Positions 9,090 through 17,200 of a stretch of DNA of 54,143 bases are shown piece by piece (position 1 is the stretch's first letter; each line of letters begins with the position of its first letter). Origin of the DNA: Clostridiaceae bacterium (lineage in GTDB: Bacteria > Bacillota > Clostridia > DSM-8532); NCBI GenBank assembly GCA_012522505.1, contig JAAYKJ010000133.1, positions 1 through 54,143 of the forward strand, written 5' to 3'. The notes below the pieces were generated by a model. That model was not told the DNA's origin. It worked only from the letters and a program-made list of their open reading frames with translations, and ran no database searches. The position numbers and the translations under genes are program-made.

Positions 9090-9749
9090 TTAAGATTTAC
9101 TTCTGTTTCCACGCTTCTCATAGTCATTTTTGATTTCGTCACTCCAGTCCTCTGGCATTGCGCAACTTTTACGGAAAGACGTGACAGCTTCGTTCATAAC
9201 TTGAAAGTTCAACTTAATACCCTTGCTGTCTGCAAGGTAGTTCTGGGCGCGGTCTGCAGAAATGCCGAATTTTCCCGCTGTTTCAACAGCATCGATATTT
9301 GCACCGAGAAAGAGAAACTCCCATCCATATTCACTCGTCTGTCGTTTGATTAGTGCTTTGACTTTCTCTGCCGAATACTCGCTACTGGAATTTTCTTCGC
9401 CATCGGTTATGATGACGAACATCACTTTTTCTGCACGATAGTCTTTAGCAGTATGTTTTTGAGCGTTACCAATTTTTTCGATTGTCCTTCCTATTGCATC
9501 GAGAAGCGCTGTTGATCCGCCAATTTGATACTCTTTCTCGGTGATTGAACTGACCGCTTTAATATCGATACGGTCATGGAGCAGATCGTAATGATTATCA
9601 AACAGCACTGTTGTAATGAGGCACTCGCCTTCTACTGCTTTCTGTTTTTCGAGCATTGAATTGAAGCCCCCAATAGTGTCCTTTTCCAAGCCACTCATCG
9701 AGCCGCTTTTGTCCAGTATGAATACCAGTTCGGTTAATCCTTTTTTCAT
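9090..9749 (-). CDS. VWA-domain protein (TerY-like)
   Basis: This protein has 219 residues and consists of essentially a single von Willebrand factor A domain with no signal peptide, so it is cytoplasmic. The metal-binding (MIDAS) motif is complete: DKSGSMS near the N-terminus, the threonine in GGSTALLDAIG, and the aspartate in ITDGEENSS. Such small cytoplasmic VWA proteins act as metal-dependent protein-protein scaffolds. The reading frame is open for another 26 codons upstream, but AAGGAGG lies just before the ATG at 9749. It follows the macrodomain gene on the same strand by 100 bases and is likely co-transcribed. Partner proteins are not evident from the sequence. Confidence 0.88.
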   Translation of the reverse strand: MKKGLTELVFILDKSGSMSGLEKDTIGGFNSMLEKQKAVEGECLITTVLFDNHYDLLHDRIDIKAVSSITEKEYQIGGSTALLDAIGRTIEKIGNAQKHTAKDYRAEKVMFVIITDGEENSSSEYSAEKVKALIKRQTSEYGWEFLFLGANIDAVETAGKFGISADRAQNYLADSKGIKLNFQVMNEAVTSFRKSCAMPEDWSDEIKNDYEKRGNRSKS

Positions 9750-9849
9750 TGGAATGTCCTCCTTATGCTTATTATGGCATAAGGATAACATTTCCTGATG
9801 AATGAGAGGTCGCTTGGAAAGCGACAAATTTCAGACAGGAGAAATTGGA

Positions 9850-10872
9850 TTATCCCCCCAACAAGGGCAGATCATATTTGAAAAGTACCTCGTTAATCGC
9901 ATAGATATCGTATTTCCCAGTAATGATAAAATACTCTACAATCACATCAAATTTCTGGCTGTGAGACAGAGCAAAACCCGCTCGCTGTAATAGATCTTCT
10001 GTTTCATCAAGTGTTAATTCCAACGCAATGGCAAGAGCAATGGCAGTGCGTTTGCTTGGCATATATCCTTTACTCGTCCTTATTTTTGAGAACAATTTTC
10101 TGTCAAGGTTGGCTCGCTTATAGACCTCTACATCTGTCTTTCCCTTGGCATCTATCAATCTCAGAAGTGTCGTGGAAAATGGTTCGTCAAGATTCCGGAT
10201 CAAGGCGGAAATATTGCCGATTTGGGTTTCATGTATTGTTTCAGCGACTTTTGGAATCCGAACATTATACGAAATGTCAGCTTCTTCAAGCGCTTCCTTC
10301 TCAACATCAAGTAATGCGCGCCGGGTGAATTTGCGTTTTGCAACATAGTGTTCGTCAATATAACTGGCGACTTCGCCAAGCAACTTCTCACTGATTATAA
10401 ACGCTGCCTTGTCAAAGACACAGAGGAATATATCCATATCGTAGTCCGAGAGAAAGAGCTGCATTTCTGAGGTTGCAACTTTCAAGGCCTCTTTTTTCGG
10501 ATATCCATATATCCCGCTTGAGATGAGAGGAAAGGCAATGCTCTTACATTTGTTTTCGACAGCAAGCCGAAGAGAGTTCCTATAGGCAGAGCGCAGGAGT
10601 TCTTCGCTCTGTTCGGGCTCCCATTGATGGTAGACGGGGCCTGCTGCGTGAACAACGTACTTTGCAGGTAGGGCGTACCCTGGTGTAATCGTTGCCTCGC
10701 CAGTCCTGATTGGCGCTAATTTGTCGCAGGCGGCCTGCATTTCATGTGCTCCAGCTGATTGAAATATTGCACCACAAACACCGCCGCCCATTTTCAGGCC
10801 GGTGTTTGCTGCATTAACAATAGCATCAACGTTCATTTTAGGGATATCTTGACGGACGATGGTAAATGGCAT
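9850..10872 (-). CDS. Macrodomain protein with C-terminal helical domain
   Basis: This protein has 340 residues. Residues 1 to about 170 form a macrodomain that binds or hydrolyses ADP-ribose derivatives: VDAIVNAANTGLKMGGGVCGAIF supplies the ligand loops, with PAKYVVHAAGP and FPLISSGIYGYP following. Residues about 225-340 form a helical, helix-turn-helix-like domain (KLFSKIRTSKGYMPSKR to the end) that, from memory, recurs in Firmicutes beside macro and VWA proteins; I cannot verify this here. The frame is open upstream to 10956, but CAGGAGG stands before the ATG at 10872. The VWA gene lies downstream on the same strand. ADP-ribosylation-related signalling or stress response is an inference. 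Confidence 0.88.
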   Translation of the reverse strand: MPFTIVRQDIPKMNVDAIVNAANTGLKMGGGVCGAIFQSAGAHEMQAACDKLAPIRTGEATITPGYALPAKYVVHAAGPVYHQWEPEQSEELLRSAYRNSLRLAVENKCKSIAFPLISSGIYGYPKKEALKVATSEMQLFLSDYDMDIFLCVFDKAAFIISEKLLGEVASYIDEHYVAKRKFTRRALLDVEKEALEEADISYNVRIPKVAETIHETQIGNISALIRNLDEPFSTTLLRLIDAKGKTDVEVYKRANLDRKLFSKIRTSKGYMPSKRTAIALAIALELTLDETEDLLQRAGFALSHSQKFDVIVEYFIITGKYDIYAINEVLFKYDLPLLGG

Positions 10873-11637
10873 CAGCAAACCTCCTGAAAAACTTTTGCTA
10901 TTTAGGTATTTCGCAGACGCATTCTTTGTGCCCATACACCTTCTGCTTATTACCAAGGGAAACCCTTTCGCAATAATTATACGTTCATCGGAGCAAGGCT
11001 GTCAATTTACCAGCTCTTTTGCCTTCAGAAATTATACACTAACCATCCTATCTGGAGTTTTCGAAATATATCCCCAAAATGGGGATGGACAAGTAACAAC
11101 AAAGGGTTGGTCGATCCGCAAAGAAGGAACCCGCCTGAAATGTAAGAAGGGAATATGCGGTAGTTTGGAATTTGAGTTTTATAGGATTTGTATGATCCAT
11201 TATCTTGTGGTAAAGCTAAAAAGAGGATTCAATTGCTGGCTGCAAAAACCTCAATTAACTAAAGGGAACCGATTGGATAAGAATATTGCCCAGAACATTG
11301 GTGTGAGACCATATACATTAATCAAATGCTACTTCAGTAACGGGTCGAGGCTTGTGGTACGCTCCAGTTGGTACGCACCGCTAGTGGGGGATTGAACCCC
11401 ACCACTGAAGCAGCGATTTATCCCCCGCCTATTCGCGTTTATTAGCCCTCACAGCTAAAAAATACACTTCATTTATTCCTTTGCTTTAGGCTAAATAAGG
11501 CAAGGGCCTTCGGAGCGTTTTATAAATATTTGAACACAAAATTATTCTTCGGTGGAGGTAGAAACCTCCATCGAAGAATAATTATTTTACAAACATTTAG
11601 CTATAGACAAGTTACCTTCCACCCCGGAGTTTTGGTC
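10873..11637. other. 765-base gap between macrodomain and LRR genes
   Basis: The gap holds a terminator hairpin (11540-11583) for the LRR gene. An apparent plus-strand open frame starting at 10859 runs through much of it, but I see no recognisable domain, ribosome site or plausible protein. A phrase at 11442-11470 (TTAGCCC, then GCTAAAAAATACA) recurs at 15863-15890. The rest shows nothing I can name. Confidence 0.5.
11540..11583. terminator. Hairpin terminator after LRR gene
   Basis: A 19-bp stem with one wobble pair (GGTGGAGG against CCTCCATC in its core) and a six-base loop. Read on the minus strand it is followed by TTTTG; on the plus strand by ATTATTTTA. It is correctly placed to end the minus-strand LRR transcript. 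Confidence 0.72.
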
Positions 11638-12711
11638 TCAGTTGGCAGGGTTCCTGTCTTTTTTTAGATCTGTAAGGTTATGTAGGCTATTGGTTATGCT
11701 GAGATCAATAATTTTGTTGTCATAAACATCAAGCGTATATAAACCCGTAAGAGAACTAAGGCAATTGATATCCGATATCTGATTGTCAGCAATATACAAT
11801 TCCCTCAAAGAGGTTAGTGAGCCGAGAGCGGTAATATCCTTAATTGAGTTATCATTTAAGTTTAGACTGCTCAGCCCGGTTAGCTGGGCAAGTTCACTGA
11901 CATCCTCAATGCAGTTATCAGAAAGGTTAAGTTGTTGCAAGGCGTACAAACTGCTAAGCCCACTAAGAGTATAAACATAATTCCCACCTAAAGAGAGTTT
12001 TTCCAAGCTTGTGAGGGCGCTTAGGGCAGTGATGTCTTCCATATAATTATAATCAAGGTTTAGGTGTTTGAGTTTCGATAACCCCTGAATGCTGGAAATA
12101 TTTGAAATATTGTTGTAAGATAAATCGAGAACTTCCAATTGGGATAATTTGCTTATCGGACCCAGGTTTGAAATGTTGTTGTGATTTAGTCTTAATTCTG
12201 TCAGAACCGTCATGTGCTGAATACCATCCAGACTTCTAATATTTGCGTTTTCAGCTGTCAGGCTTGTTATTGAATTAACGTCGTCGACAAAGATTAGACC
12301 TTGAGGTTTTCCGATTTGATTCCGAACGATCCTCTCCAGGTTTTTGTCGGTAAAATCAACCAAACCCGCCTTCATCCGAATGATTCTTGTGTCACTTTCG
12401 GTGAAAAATTCTGTCACCTCATCCACGTTCACTTTTCCTGTTTTGATTTGAAAAGCGATAAAGTCGAAGTATTTGTCTGTTTCTTCCAGCTCATCGACAT
12501 TTTGAGTAACGGTTTGTGCCTGCCCGCCGAAGGAAATGGAAATGATTCCGTTATACCACAGGTAATAACCTCCGAGTGCCAGACCTCCCAAAATAATGAC
12601 CACCACCAGTATGGTCAGCAGCGGTTTCAGATTGCTTTTCTTTTTCTGTACTTCACTTTTTTGCTTATACTCCTCTAAATAGTCGGGTGTTCCACTAGGT
12701 CCAGTAGCCAT
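11638..12711 (-). CDS. Membrane-anchored leucine-rich-repeat protein
   Basis: This protein has 357 residues. It has a short cytoplasmic N-terminus, a membrane segment (about 28-52, LLTILVVVIILGGLALGGYYLW), a spacer (about 55-145) and nine internalin-type leucine-rich repeats of 22 residues each to near the C-terminus (pattern L-x-x-L-x-L-x-x-N-x-I-x-x-I). The repeats should lie outside the membrane as a curved protein-binding surface. There is no LPXTG sorting signal; anchoring is N-terminal. A strong AAGGAGG site precedes the ATG. It is monocistronic with its own hairpin terminator. The ligand is unknown; the class typically mediates protein or surface interactions. Confidence 0.9.
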   Translation of the reverse strand: MATGPSGTPDYLEEYKQKSEVQKKKSNLKPLLTILVVVIILGGLALGGYYLWYNGIISISFGGQAQTVTQNVDELEETDKYFDFIAFQIKTGKVNVDEVTEFFTESDTRIIRMKAGLVDFTDKNLERIVRNQIGKPQGLIFVDDVNSITSLTAENANIRSLDGIQHMTVLTELRLNHNNISNLGPISKLSQLEVLDLSYNNISNISSIQGLSKLKHLNLDYNYMEDITALSALTSLEKLSLGGNYVYTLSGLSSLYALQQLNLSDNCIEDVSELAQLTGLSSLNLNDNSIKDITALGSLTSLRELYIADNQISDINCLSSLTGLYTLDVYDNKIIDLSITNSLHNLTDLKKDRNPAN

Positions 12712-13110
12712 TATAAAATCCTCCTTTATTCATATACTCATTAGTACTGTTTGGTAAGGTCATATTTCTGTGCGCCAAGGAGAACGAAGATGAGCCTACA
12801 GGAAGTCGGTATATCGCCATGAATCGACTGAAAGAAAAAATAATGTAATAAAAATCAAGTTTATGTAATAAATTATATCAAAATACTTTGATAATGGCAA
12901 TACCGCAATATAAAAGAAAGGACGTTATCACTTTACATAATAAACATAACATGACATGCCAGGTGCCAGATGGCTTTTCATCTTAGAAAACAGAAAAATT
13001 CTCTTCAAGGCAGAGTTGTTCGGCAAAATGATTCCATGGGAGTTGTCTGGATGGCGAACTTGCTGGTATGATAGAGATATATTTCGACAGCAAAGGAATA
13101 GAACCGTGAT
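12712..13110. other. 399-base divergent intergenic region
   Basis: This AT-rich spacer lies between the minus-strand LRR gene and the plus-strand GTPase-nuclease gene. The right end holds a probable promoter for the latter (13043-13072). I see no riboswitch or small gene. Confidence 0.5.
13043..13072 (+). promoter_or_regulatory. Probable promoter of GTPase-nuclease gene
   Basis: TTGTCT (13043-13048), an 18-base spacer and TATGAT (13067-13072). The expected transcript start is about 30 bases before the ATG, leaving no room for a tet(M)-style attenuator leader. Confidence 0.5.
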
Positions 13111-15780
13111 ATGAAAAAACTAGTGGTTGGTATATTGGCACATGTTGATGCCGGCAAGACAACATTATCGGAGAGCTTGCTGTACCTAAGCGGAAAAATA
13201 CGAAAACTGGGGCGAGTGGATAATAAGGATGCGTATTTGGACAATTTTGAGCTCGAAAGATCAAGAGGGATTACGATTTTTTCCAAACAAGCGGTTTTCA
13301 GAATTGAAGATACACAGATTACGCTGCTGGATACCCCCGGCCATATGGATTTTTCAACAGAAATGGAAAGAACACTGCAGGTTCTGGATTATGCGATATT
13401 AGTGATTAGCGGAGCTGAAGGTATACAGGGTCATACGCTAACGTTGTGGCGATTGCTTGCCCGGTATCGAATACCGGTTTTTCTATTCATCAATAAAATG
13501 GATCAGGACAGGGCTGAAGAAGAAGAACTCATCGATGAACTAAAAAGAAAGTTAAATGACGGATGTATTGCGTTCAAACACGATGATACAGATGAATTTT
13601 ATGAACAATTGGCCATGTGTGATGAAGAATTGATGGAAGCTTTCCTGCAGACCGGACAAGTGGAAACAGCGCAGATCAGCAAAGCGATATTGAAACGCAG
13701 GGTATTCCCATGTTTTTTCGGTTCTGCATTGAAAATTGATGGTGTTGAACAGTTTCTTCACGGGCTTCTGAAGTATTCAGTCAGTCCATCGTATCCAGAG
13801 ACATTTGGGGCAAAAGTGTTCAAAGTCGGAAGGGACGAACAAGGTCTCCGTCTCACATATATGAAGATTACCGGCGGAAGGCTGACCGTTAGAGATGTTG
13901 TGAGCAACGGTTCATGGGAAGAAAAAGTAAATCAGATCCGCATCTATTCCGGACAAAAGTATGATGCAGTGCCTGCTGCAGAAGCCGGTACTGTCTGCGC
14001 GGTTGCAGGACTTAGCCGGACCAGACCGGGGGATGGGCTGGGTGAGGAGAAGCCTTCGGATATTCCTTTCTTGGAGCCTGTGCTATCCTATCAGATTTTA
14101 CTTCCGGAAGGCTGCGATCCGAGGATGATGATTCCAAAACTTCGTCAACTTGGGGAAGAAGATCCGCAGCTTAATATTGTTTGGGATGAGCTGCTTCAGG
14201 AAATTCAGGTTCAGATAATGGGAGAGGTTCAAATAGAAATCCTGCAAAGCATGATACAAGACCGGTTTGGTATTGAGGTGTCCTTCGGTTCCGGCAGGAT
14301 TGTTTATAAAGAAACCATATCAGATATTGTTGAAGGGGTGGGGCATTTCGAGCCATTGCGGCACTACGCAGAGGTTCATTTGCTTATGGAACCGGGAGAA
14401 CGCGGAAGTGGTCTGCAGTTTGCGGTAGACTGCAGTGATGATGTCTTGTCGAAAAACTGGAAGAACCTCATTCTGTCTCATCTCAAGGAAAAAACGCATA
14501 AAGGGGTTCTTACAGGATCAGCAATTACAGACATGAAGATCACATTGGTTTCGGGGCGAGCACACAATAAGCATACCGAAGGTGGTGACTTTAGAGAGGC
14601 AACCTATCGTGCAGTTCGCCAGGGTTTAAAGGAATCAGAATCGATATTGCTCGAACCGTACTATTCATTCCAGCTGGAGCTTCCAGAAAAAATGGTTGGG
14701 CGCGCAATGTCTGACATCGAGAAAATGTATGGAAAATGTCAGGTGACGCAAATACATGGGGGAGTGGCAATCCTAACCGGAGACGCACCTGTTTCCACCT
14801 TTCAAAACTATCAACAGGAAGTAACTGCCTATACAAAGGGCTTGGGCAGGCTCTTCTGCACGCTGAAGGGGTATGAAATCTGCCATAATCCTGAAGAAGT
14901 GATTGCAATGATAGGCTATGATTCAGAAAGAGACACGGAGAACCCAACGGGATCTGTATTTTGTGCAAATGGAACCAGCTTTTTGGTAAGCTGGGATGAA
15001 GTGAAGGATTATATGCACGTTGAAAGCTATTTCCAGCCAAAGTCAGATTTGTTGGATGAAGCACATGAAAACCATATTCCACACGCCAGGGATAGATGGC
15101 TTGAACCCGAAGAAGTTGATAAAATCTTTAATAAAACATTTTATGCAAACCAGGGGAAAAAGCCTGCCCGTCCTAAAAGAAAGGCACCTTCAGATTACAA
15201 AAACCTGCACAATGACTATATTGGCAGACCGAAAGAAAACCGAGAGGAATATCTTCTTGTCGATGGTTATAATATTATTTTCGCATGGCCAGATCTGAAG
15301 GCCCTCAGTGAAGAAAATATGGACAGCGCCAGGACAAAACTGCTCGATTATCTGAGTAAATACCAAAGTTACCGGAAATGTCAGATTATCGCCGTGTTTG
15401 ATGCCTATCGTGTCCAGGGTCATCAAGAAGAAATCATCGATTATGAAAACATTCATGTTGTTTACACCAGGGAGGCACAAACAGCAGATCAGTTTATTGA
15501 GAAGTTTGCCCACGACAATCGAAAGAAATATAGTATAACGGTTGCTACGTCAGATGCACTGCAACAGGTTATCATAAGGGGAGCGGGCTGTGATCTGCTG
15601 TCAGCAAGGGAACTGAAGCAAAAAATTGATAGTGCAAATGATAGTGTTATCCAGACTTACCTGGAAAAACAAACACCAGATCGTAACTATTTGCAAGATT
15701 CGCTATCTGCTGATACAAAGCAACAGATGGAAGAACTAATTAGCCCAGAGAGTATGGAACAGGATCAAAGACGGGACTGA
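13111..15780 (+). CDS. Tet(M)/EF-G-like ribosomal GTPase fused to Rae1/YacP (NYN) endoribonuclease domain
   Basis: This protein has 889 residues. Residues 1 to about 650 match the size and layout of ribosomal protection GTPases (Tet(M)/Tet(O), EF-G paralogues): P-loop AHVDAGKT (10-17), RGITI switch, DTPGHMDF (74-81), NKMD (128-131) and GSALK, followed by EF-G-like domains II-V. A basic linker (about 655-705, RPKRKAPSDYK) leads to a YacP/Rae1-type NYN nuclease (about 712-850): LLVDGYN with D718 and N721, VFDAY with D764, TADQF with D793 and VATSD with D815. B. subtilis Rae1 cuts mRNA in the ribosomal A site, and Tet(M)-type GTPases bind the same side of the ribosome, so ribosome-directed RNA cleavage is the inferred role. 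Tetracycline resistance is not implied. It is a single gene with its own promoter. Confidence 0.9.
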   Translation: MKKLVVGILAHVDAGKTTLSESLLYLSGKIRKLGRVDNKDAYLDNFELERSRGITIFSKQAVFRIEDTQITLLDTPGHMDFSTEMERTLQVLDYAILVISGAEGIQGHTLTLWRLLARYRIPVFLFINKMDQDRAEEEELIDELKRKLNDGCIAFKHDDTDEFYEQLAMCDEELMEAFLQTGQVETAQISKAILKRRVFPCFFGSALKIDGVEQFLHGLLKYSVSPSYPETFGAKVFKVGRDEQGLRLTYMKITGGRLTVRDVVSNGSWEEKVNQIRIYSGQKYDAVPAAEAGTVCAVAGLSRTRPGDGLGEEKPSDIPFLEPVLSYQILLPEGCDPRMMIPKLRQLGEEDPQLNIVWDELLQEIQVQIMGEVQIEILQSMIQDRFGIEVSFGSGRIVYKETISDIVEGVGHFEPLRHYAEVHLLMEPGERGSGLQFAVDCSDDVLSKNWKNLILSHLKEKTHKGVLTGSAITDMKITLVSGRAHNKHTEGGDFREATYRAVRQGLKESESILLEPYYSFQLELPEKMVGRAMSDIEKMYGKCQVTQIHGGVAILTGDAPVSTFQNYQQEVTAYTKGLGRLFCTLKGYEICHNPEEVIAMIGYDSERDTENPTGSVFCANGTSFLVSWDEVKDYMHVESYFQPKSDLLDEAHENHIPHARDRWLEPEEVDKIFNKTFYANQGKKPARPKRKAPSDYKNLHNDYIGRPKENREEYLLVDGYNIIFAWPDLKALSEENMDSARTKLLDYLSKYQSYRKCQIIAVFDAYRVQGHQEEIIDYENIHVVYTREAQTADQFIEKFAHDNRKKYSITVATSDALQQVIIRGAGCDLLSARELKQKIDSANDSVIQTYLEKQTPDRNYLQDSLSADTKQQMEELISPESMEQDQRRD

Positions 15781-15806
15781 TATTAACCTCTTCTGCTTAT
15801 GGAAAT

Positions 15807-15837
15807 CTGCTGTGGCAAACTGCAATTTGCACAGCAG
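15807..15837 (+). terminator. Hairpin after GTPase-nuclease gene
   Basis: A 12-bp stem (CTGCTGTG, a bulged G, CAAA, pairing with TTTGCACAGCAG) with a six-base loop stands 27 bases after the stop. No T run follows, so termination is uncertain. Confidence 0.35.
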
Positions 15838-16038
15838 TAATGAAGTCGAATCCCTACTAACTTTAGCCCATAGGGCTAAAAAATACATTCCTATAATCTT
15901 GGAAGCTTTTGATAAAATCGCTGAAAATGCATTGATTTTTCTTGAATATGAAGGAATTCAAGTTTCAGCTTGGTTTATAATAATGCCATAAACAAGCAAC
16001 TCAAATGAGATTTAGCGAATGAAAGGAGTGCACAGTGG

Positions 16039-17040
16039 ATGAAAATCGTCTTTCATGAGGAGGAAATCATTGATATTATCGAGAAAGTTGTCAGAAAAAC
16101 AATGACAATGGACTTAACCTGGGATTGGCCATGTGGCGTTGCTTATTATGGTATAACCAGAGCTTATGGGGCAACGGGAAACAAAGAATATTTGAATATA
16201 CTGAAACAATGGACAGATGAATATATTGAATTGGGCTTGCCCGAATGGTCGATCAACACTTGTGCCATGGGGCATATGCTGATTACGCTGTATGAAGAAA
16301 CCGGGGACTCAAAATATTGGGAAATTGTTATAAGCAAATTGGATTTCCTTCGCAAAAAAGCGGTGCGTTTTGGCGACAATGTATTGGTACATTTGGGTTT
16401 CGAAGAGCAAGCCTGGGCGGATACTTTGTTTATGGCTGCTTTTTTCATGCTTCGCGCTGGCATCAAGCTGAAGGATCAAGATTTGATTCAAGATGCATTA
16501 AACCAATACTATTGGCATATAAAATACCTGCAAGACCCTAAAACAGGCTTTTGGTACCATGGCTATGACAATATTCAACAGGACCATATGTCCGGATTCT
16601 TTTGGGGAAGAGCTAATGCTTGGGCAGCTTACAGCATGTCACAGATTAAATCCATATTACCGGAATGGTACCTTTATCCTCAATGCATGGATATTGAGTG
16701 CTCTCTTCGCGATTTGCTTGCGGCACTGAAATATGTTCAAACTGAAAATGGGTTATGGCGGACGCTGGTGAATGATGATGAGTCCTATGAAGAGGTATCT
16801 GCATCTTGTGGTATCGCCGCTGCCATGGTGAACAACAGAAATCCATTGCATACCAAATACATCCAGAAAGCGCTGGATGGAATTCTTGCAAACATCAGTG
16901 AAGATGGACGTGTGCTGAATGTGTCGGGTGGCACAGCTGTCATGAAAGACAGGGAAGGCTACTGCAATATTCCTAAAGTATGGATGCAGGGGTGGGGCCA
17001 AGGGCTTGCACTGGCTTTTCTGTCCGCTCTTATCCAATAG
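16039..17040 (+). CDS. GH88/GH105 unsaturated glucuronyl/galacturonyl hydrolase (YteR-like)
   Basis: A cytoplasmic enzyme of 333 residues without a signal peptide. It has the alpha/alpha-barrel signatures of family GH105: WDWPCGVAYYGI near residue 30, EEQAWADTLFMAAFFM around 125 with the catalytic aspartate, HGYDN and FFWGRANAWAAYSM around 175-200, and a C-terminal VWMQGWGQGLALAFL. Family members remove the unsaturated uronic acid left on oligosaccharides by polysaccharide lyases, typically from rhamnogalacturonan or related pectin fragments. An AAAGGAG site precedes the ATG. The downstream sugar isomerase gene supports a role in plant sugar use, but it has its own promoter. Substrate choice between GH88 and GH105 members is not certain. 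Confidence 0.88.
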   Translation: MKIVFHEEEIIDIIEKVVRKTMTMDLTWDWPCGVAYYGITRAYGATGNKEYLNILKQWTDEYIELGLPEWSINTCAMGHMLITLYEETGDSKYWEIVISKLDFLRKKAVRFGDNVLVHLGFEEQAWADTLFMAAFFMLRAGIKLKDQDLIQDALNQYYWHIKYLQDPKTGFWYHGYDNIQQDHMSGFFWGRANAWAAYSMSQIKSILPEWYLYPQCMDIECSLRDLLAALKYVQTENGLWRTLVNDDESYEEVSASCGIAAAMVNNRNPLHTKYIQKALDGILANISEDGRVLNVSGGTAVMKDREGYCNIPKVWMQGWGQGLALAFLSALIQ

Positions 17041-17119
17041 AAGCTTAGTTAACGCTATGCACAGCTATATCCCAAGTATATGGGGGGTGGACAGTAACTA
17101 CTAGCGTGGAGCGCTATTC

Positions 17120-17150
17120 TTGTGCATACACAAACAACTTGTACATACAA
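17120..17150. promoter_or_regulatory. Paired AraR-like palindromic operators
   Basis: Two palindromes, TTGTG-CATA-CACAA (17120-17133) and TTGTA-CA-TACAA (17139-17150), lie 18 bp apart centre to centre. The second overlaps the -35 box of the isomerase gene. They resemble AraR (GntR-type) operators, whose core is TTGTACGTACAA. The regulator is not identified. Confidence 0.5.
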
Positions 17151-17168
17151 CGTAGATAGTGTTATAAT
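17139..17168 (+). promoter_or_regulatory. Promoter of sugar isomerase gene
   Basis: TTGTAC (17139-17144), an 18-base spacer and a perfect TATAAT (17163-17168), 33 bases upstream of the isomerase ATG. Confidence 0.68.
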
Positions 17169-17200
17169 AATACTGAAAAACAAGTATTGGAGGTCTTTTT

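Noticed and set aside
10859-11395. Open frame of 178 codons on the plus strand in the gap after the macrodomain gene
   Set aside because: No ribosome site, no recognisable domain, overlaps the start of the macrodomain gene, and the residue mix looks non-coding.
11340-11420. Possible tRNA-like fold (GGGGGATTGAACCCC segment)
   Set aside because: No anticodon stem, T-loop consensus or acceptor pairing can be laid out.
13111-15780. Calling this a tetracycline resistance gene
   Set aside because: The GTPase half is only Tet(M)-like; no diagnostic domain IV loop can be confirmed and the nuclease fusion argues for another role.
11442-15890. Shared phrase TTAGCCC...GCTAAAAAATACA at 11442 and 15863
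   Set aside because: Only two short, imperfect copies; the T-poor strand orientation does not make a terminator, and chance is possible.
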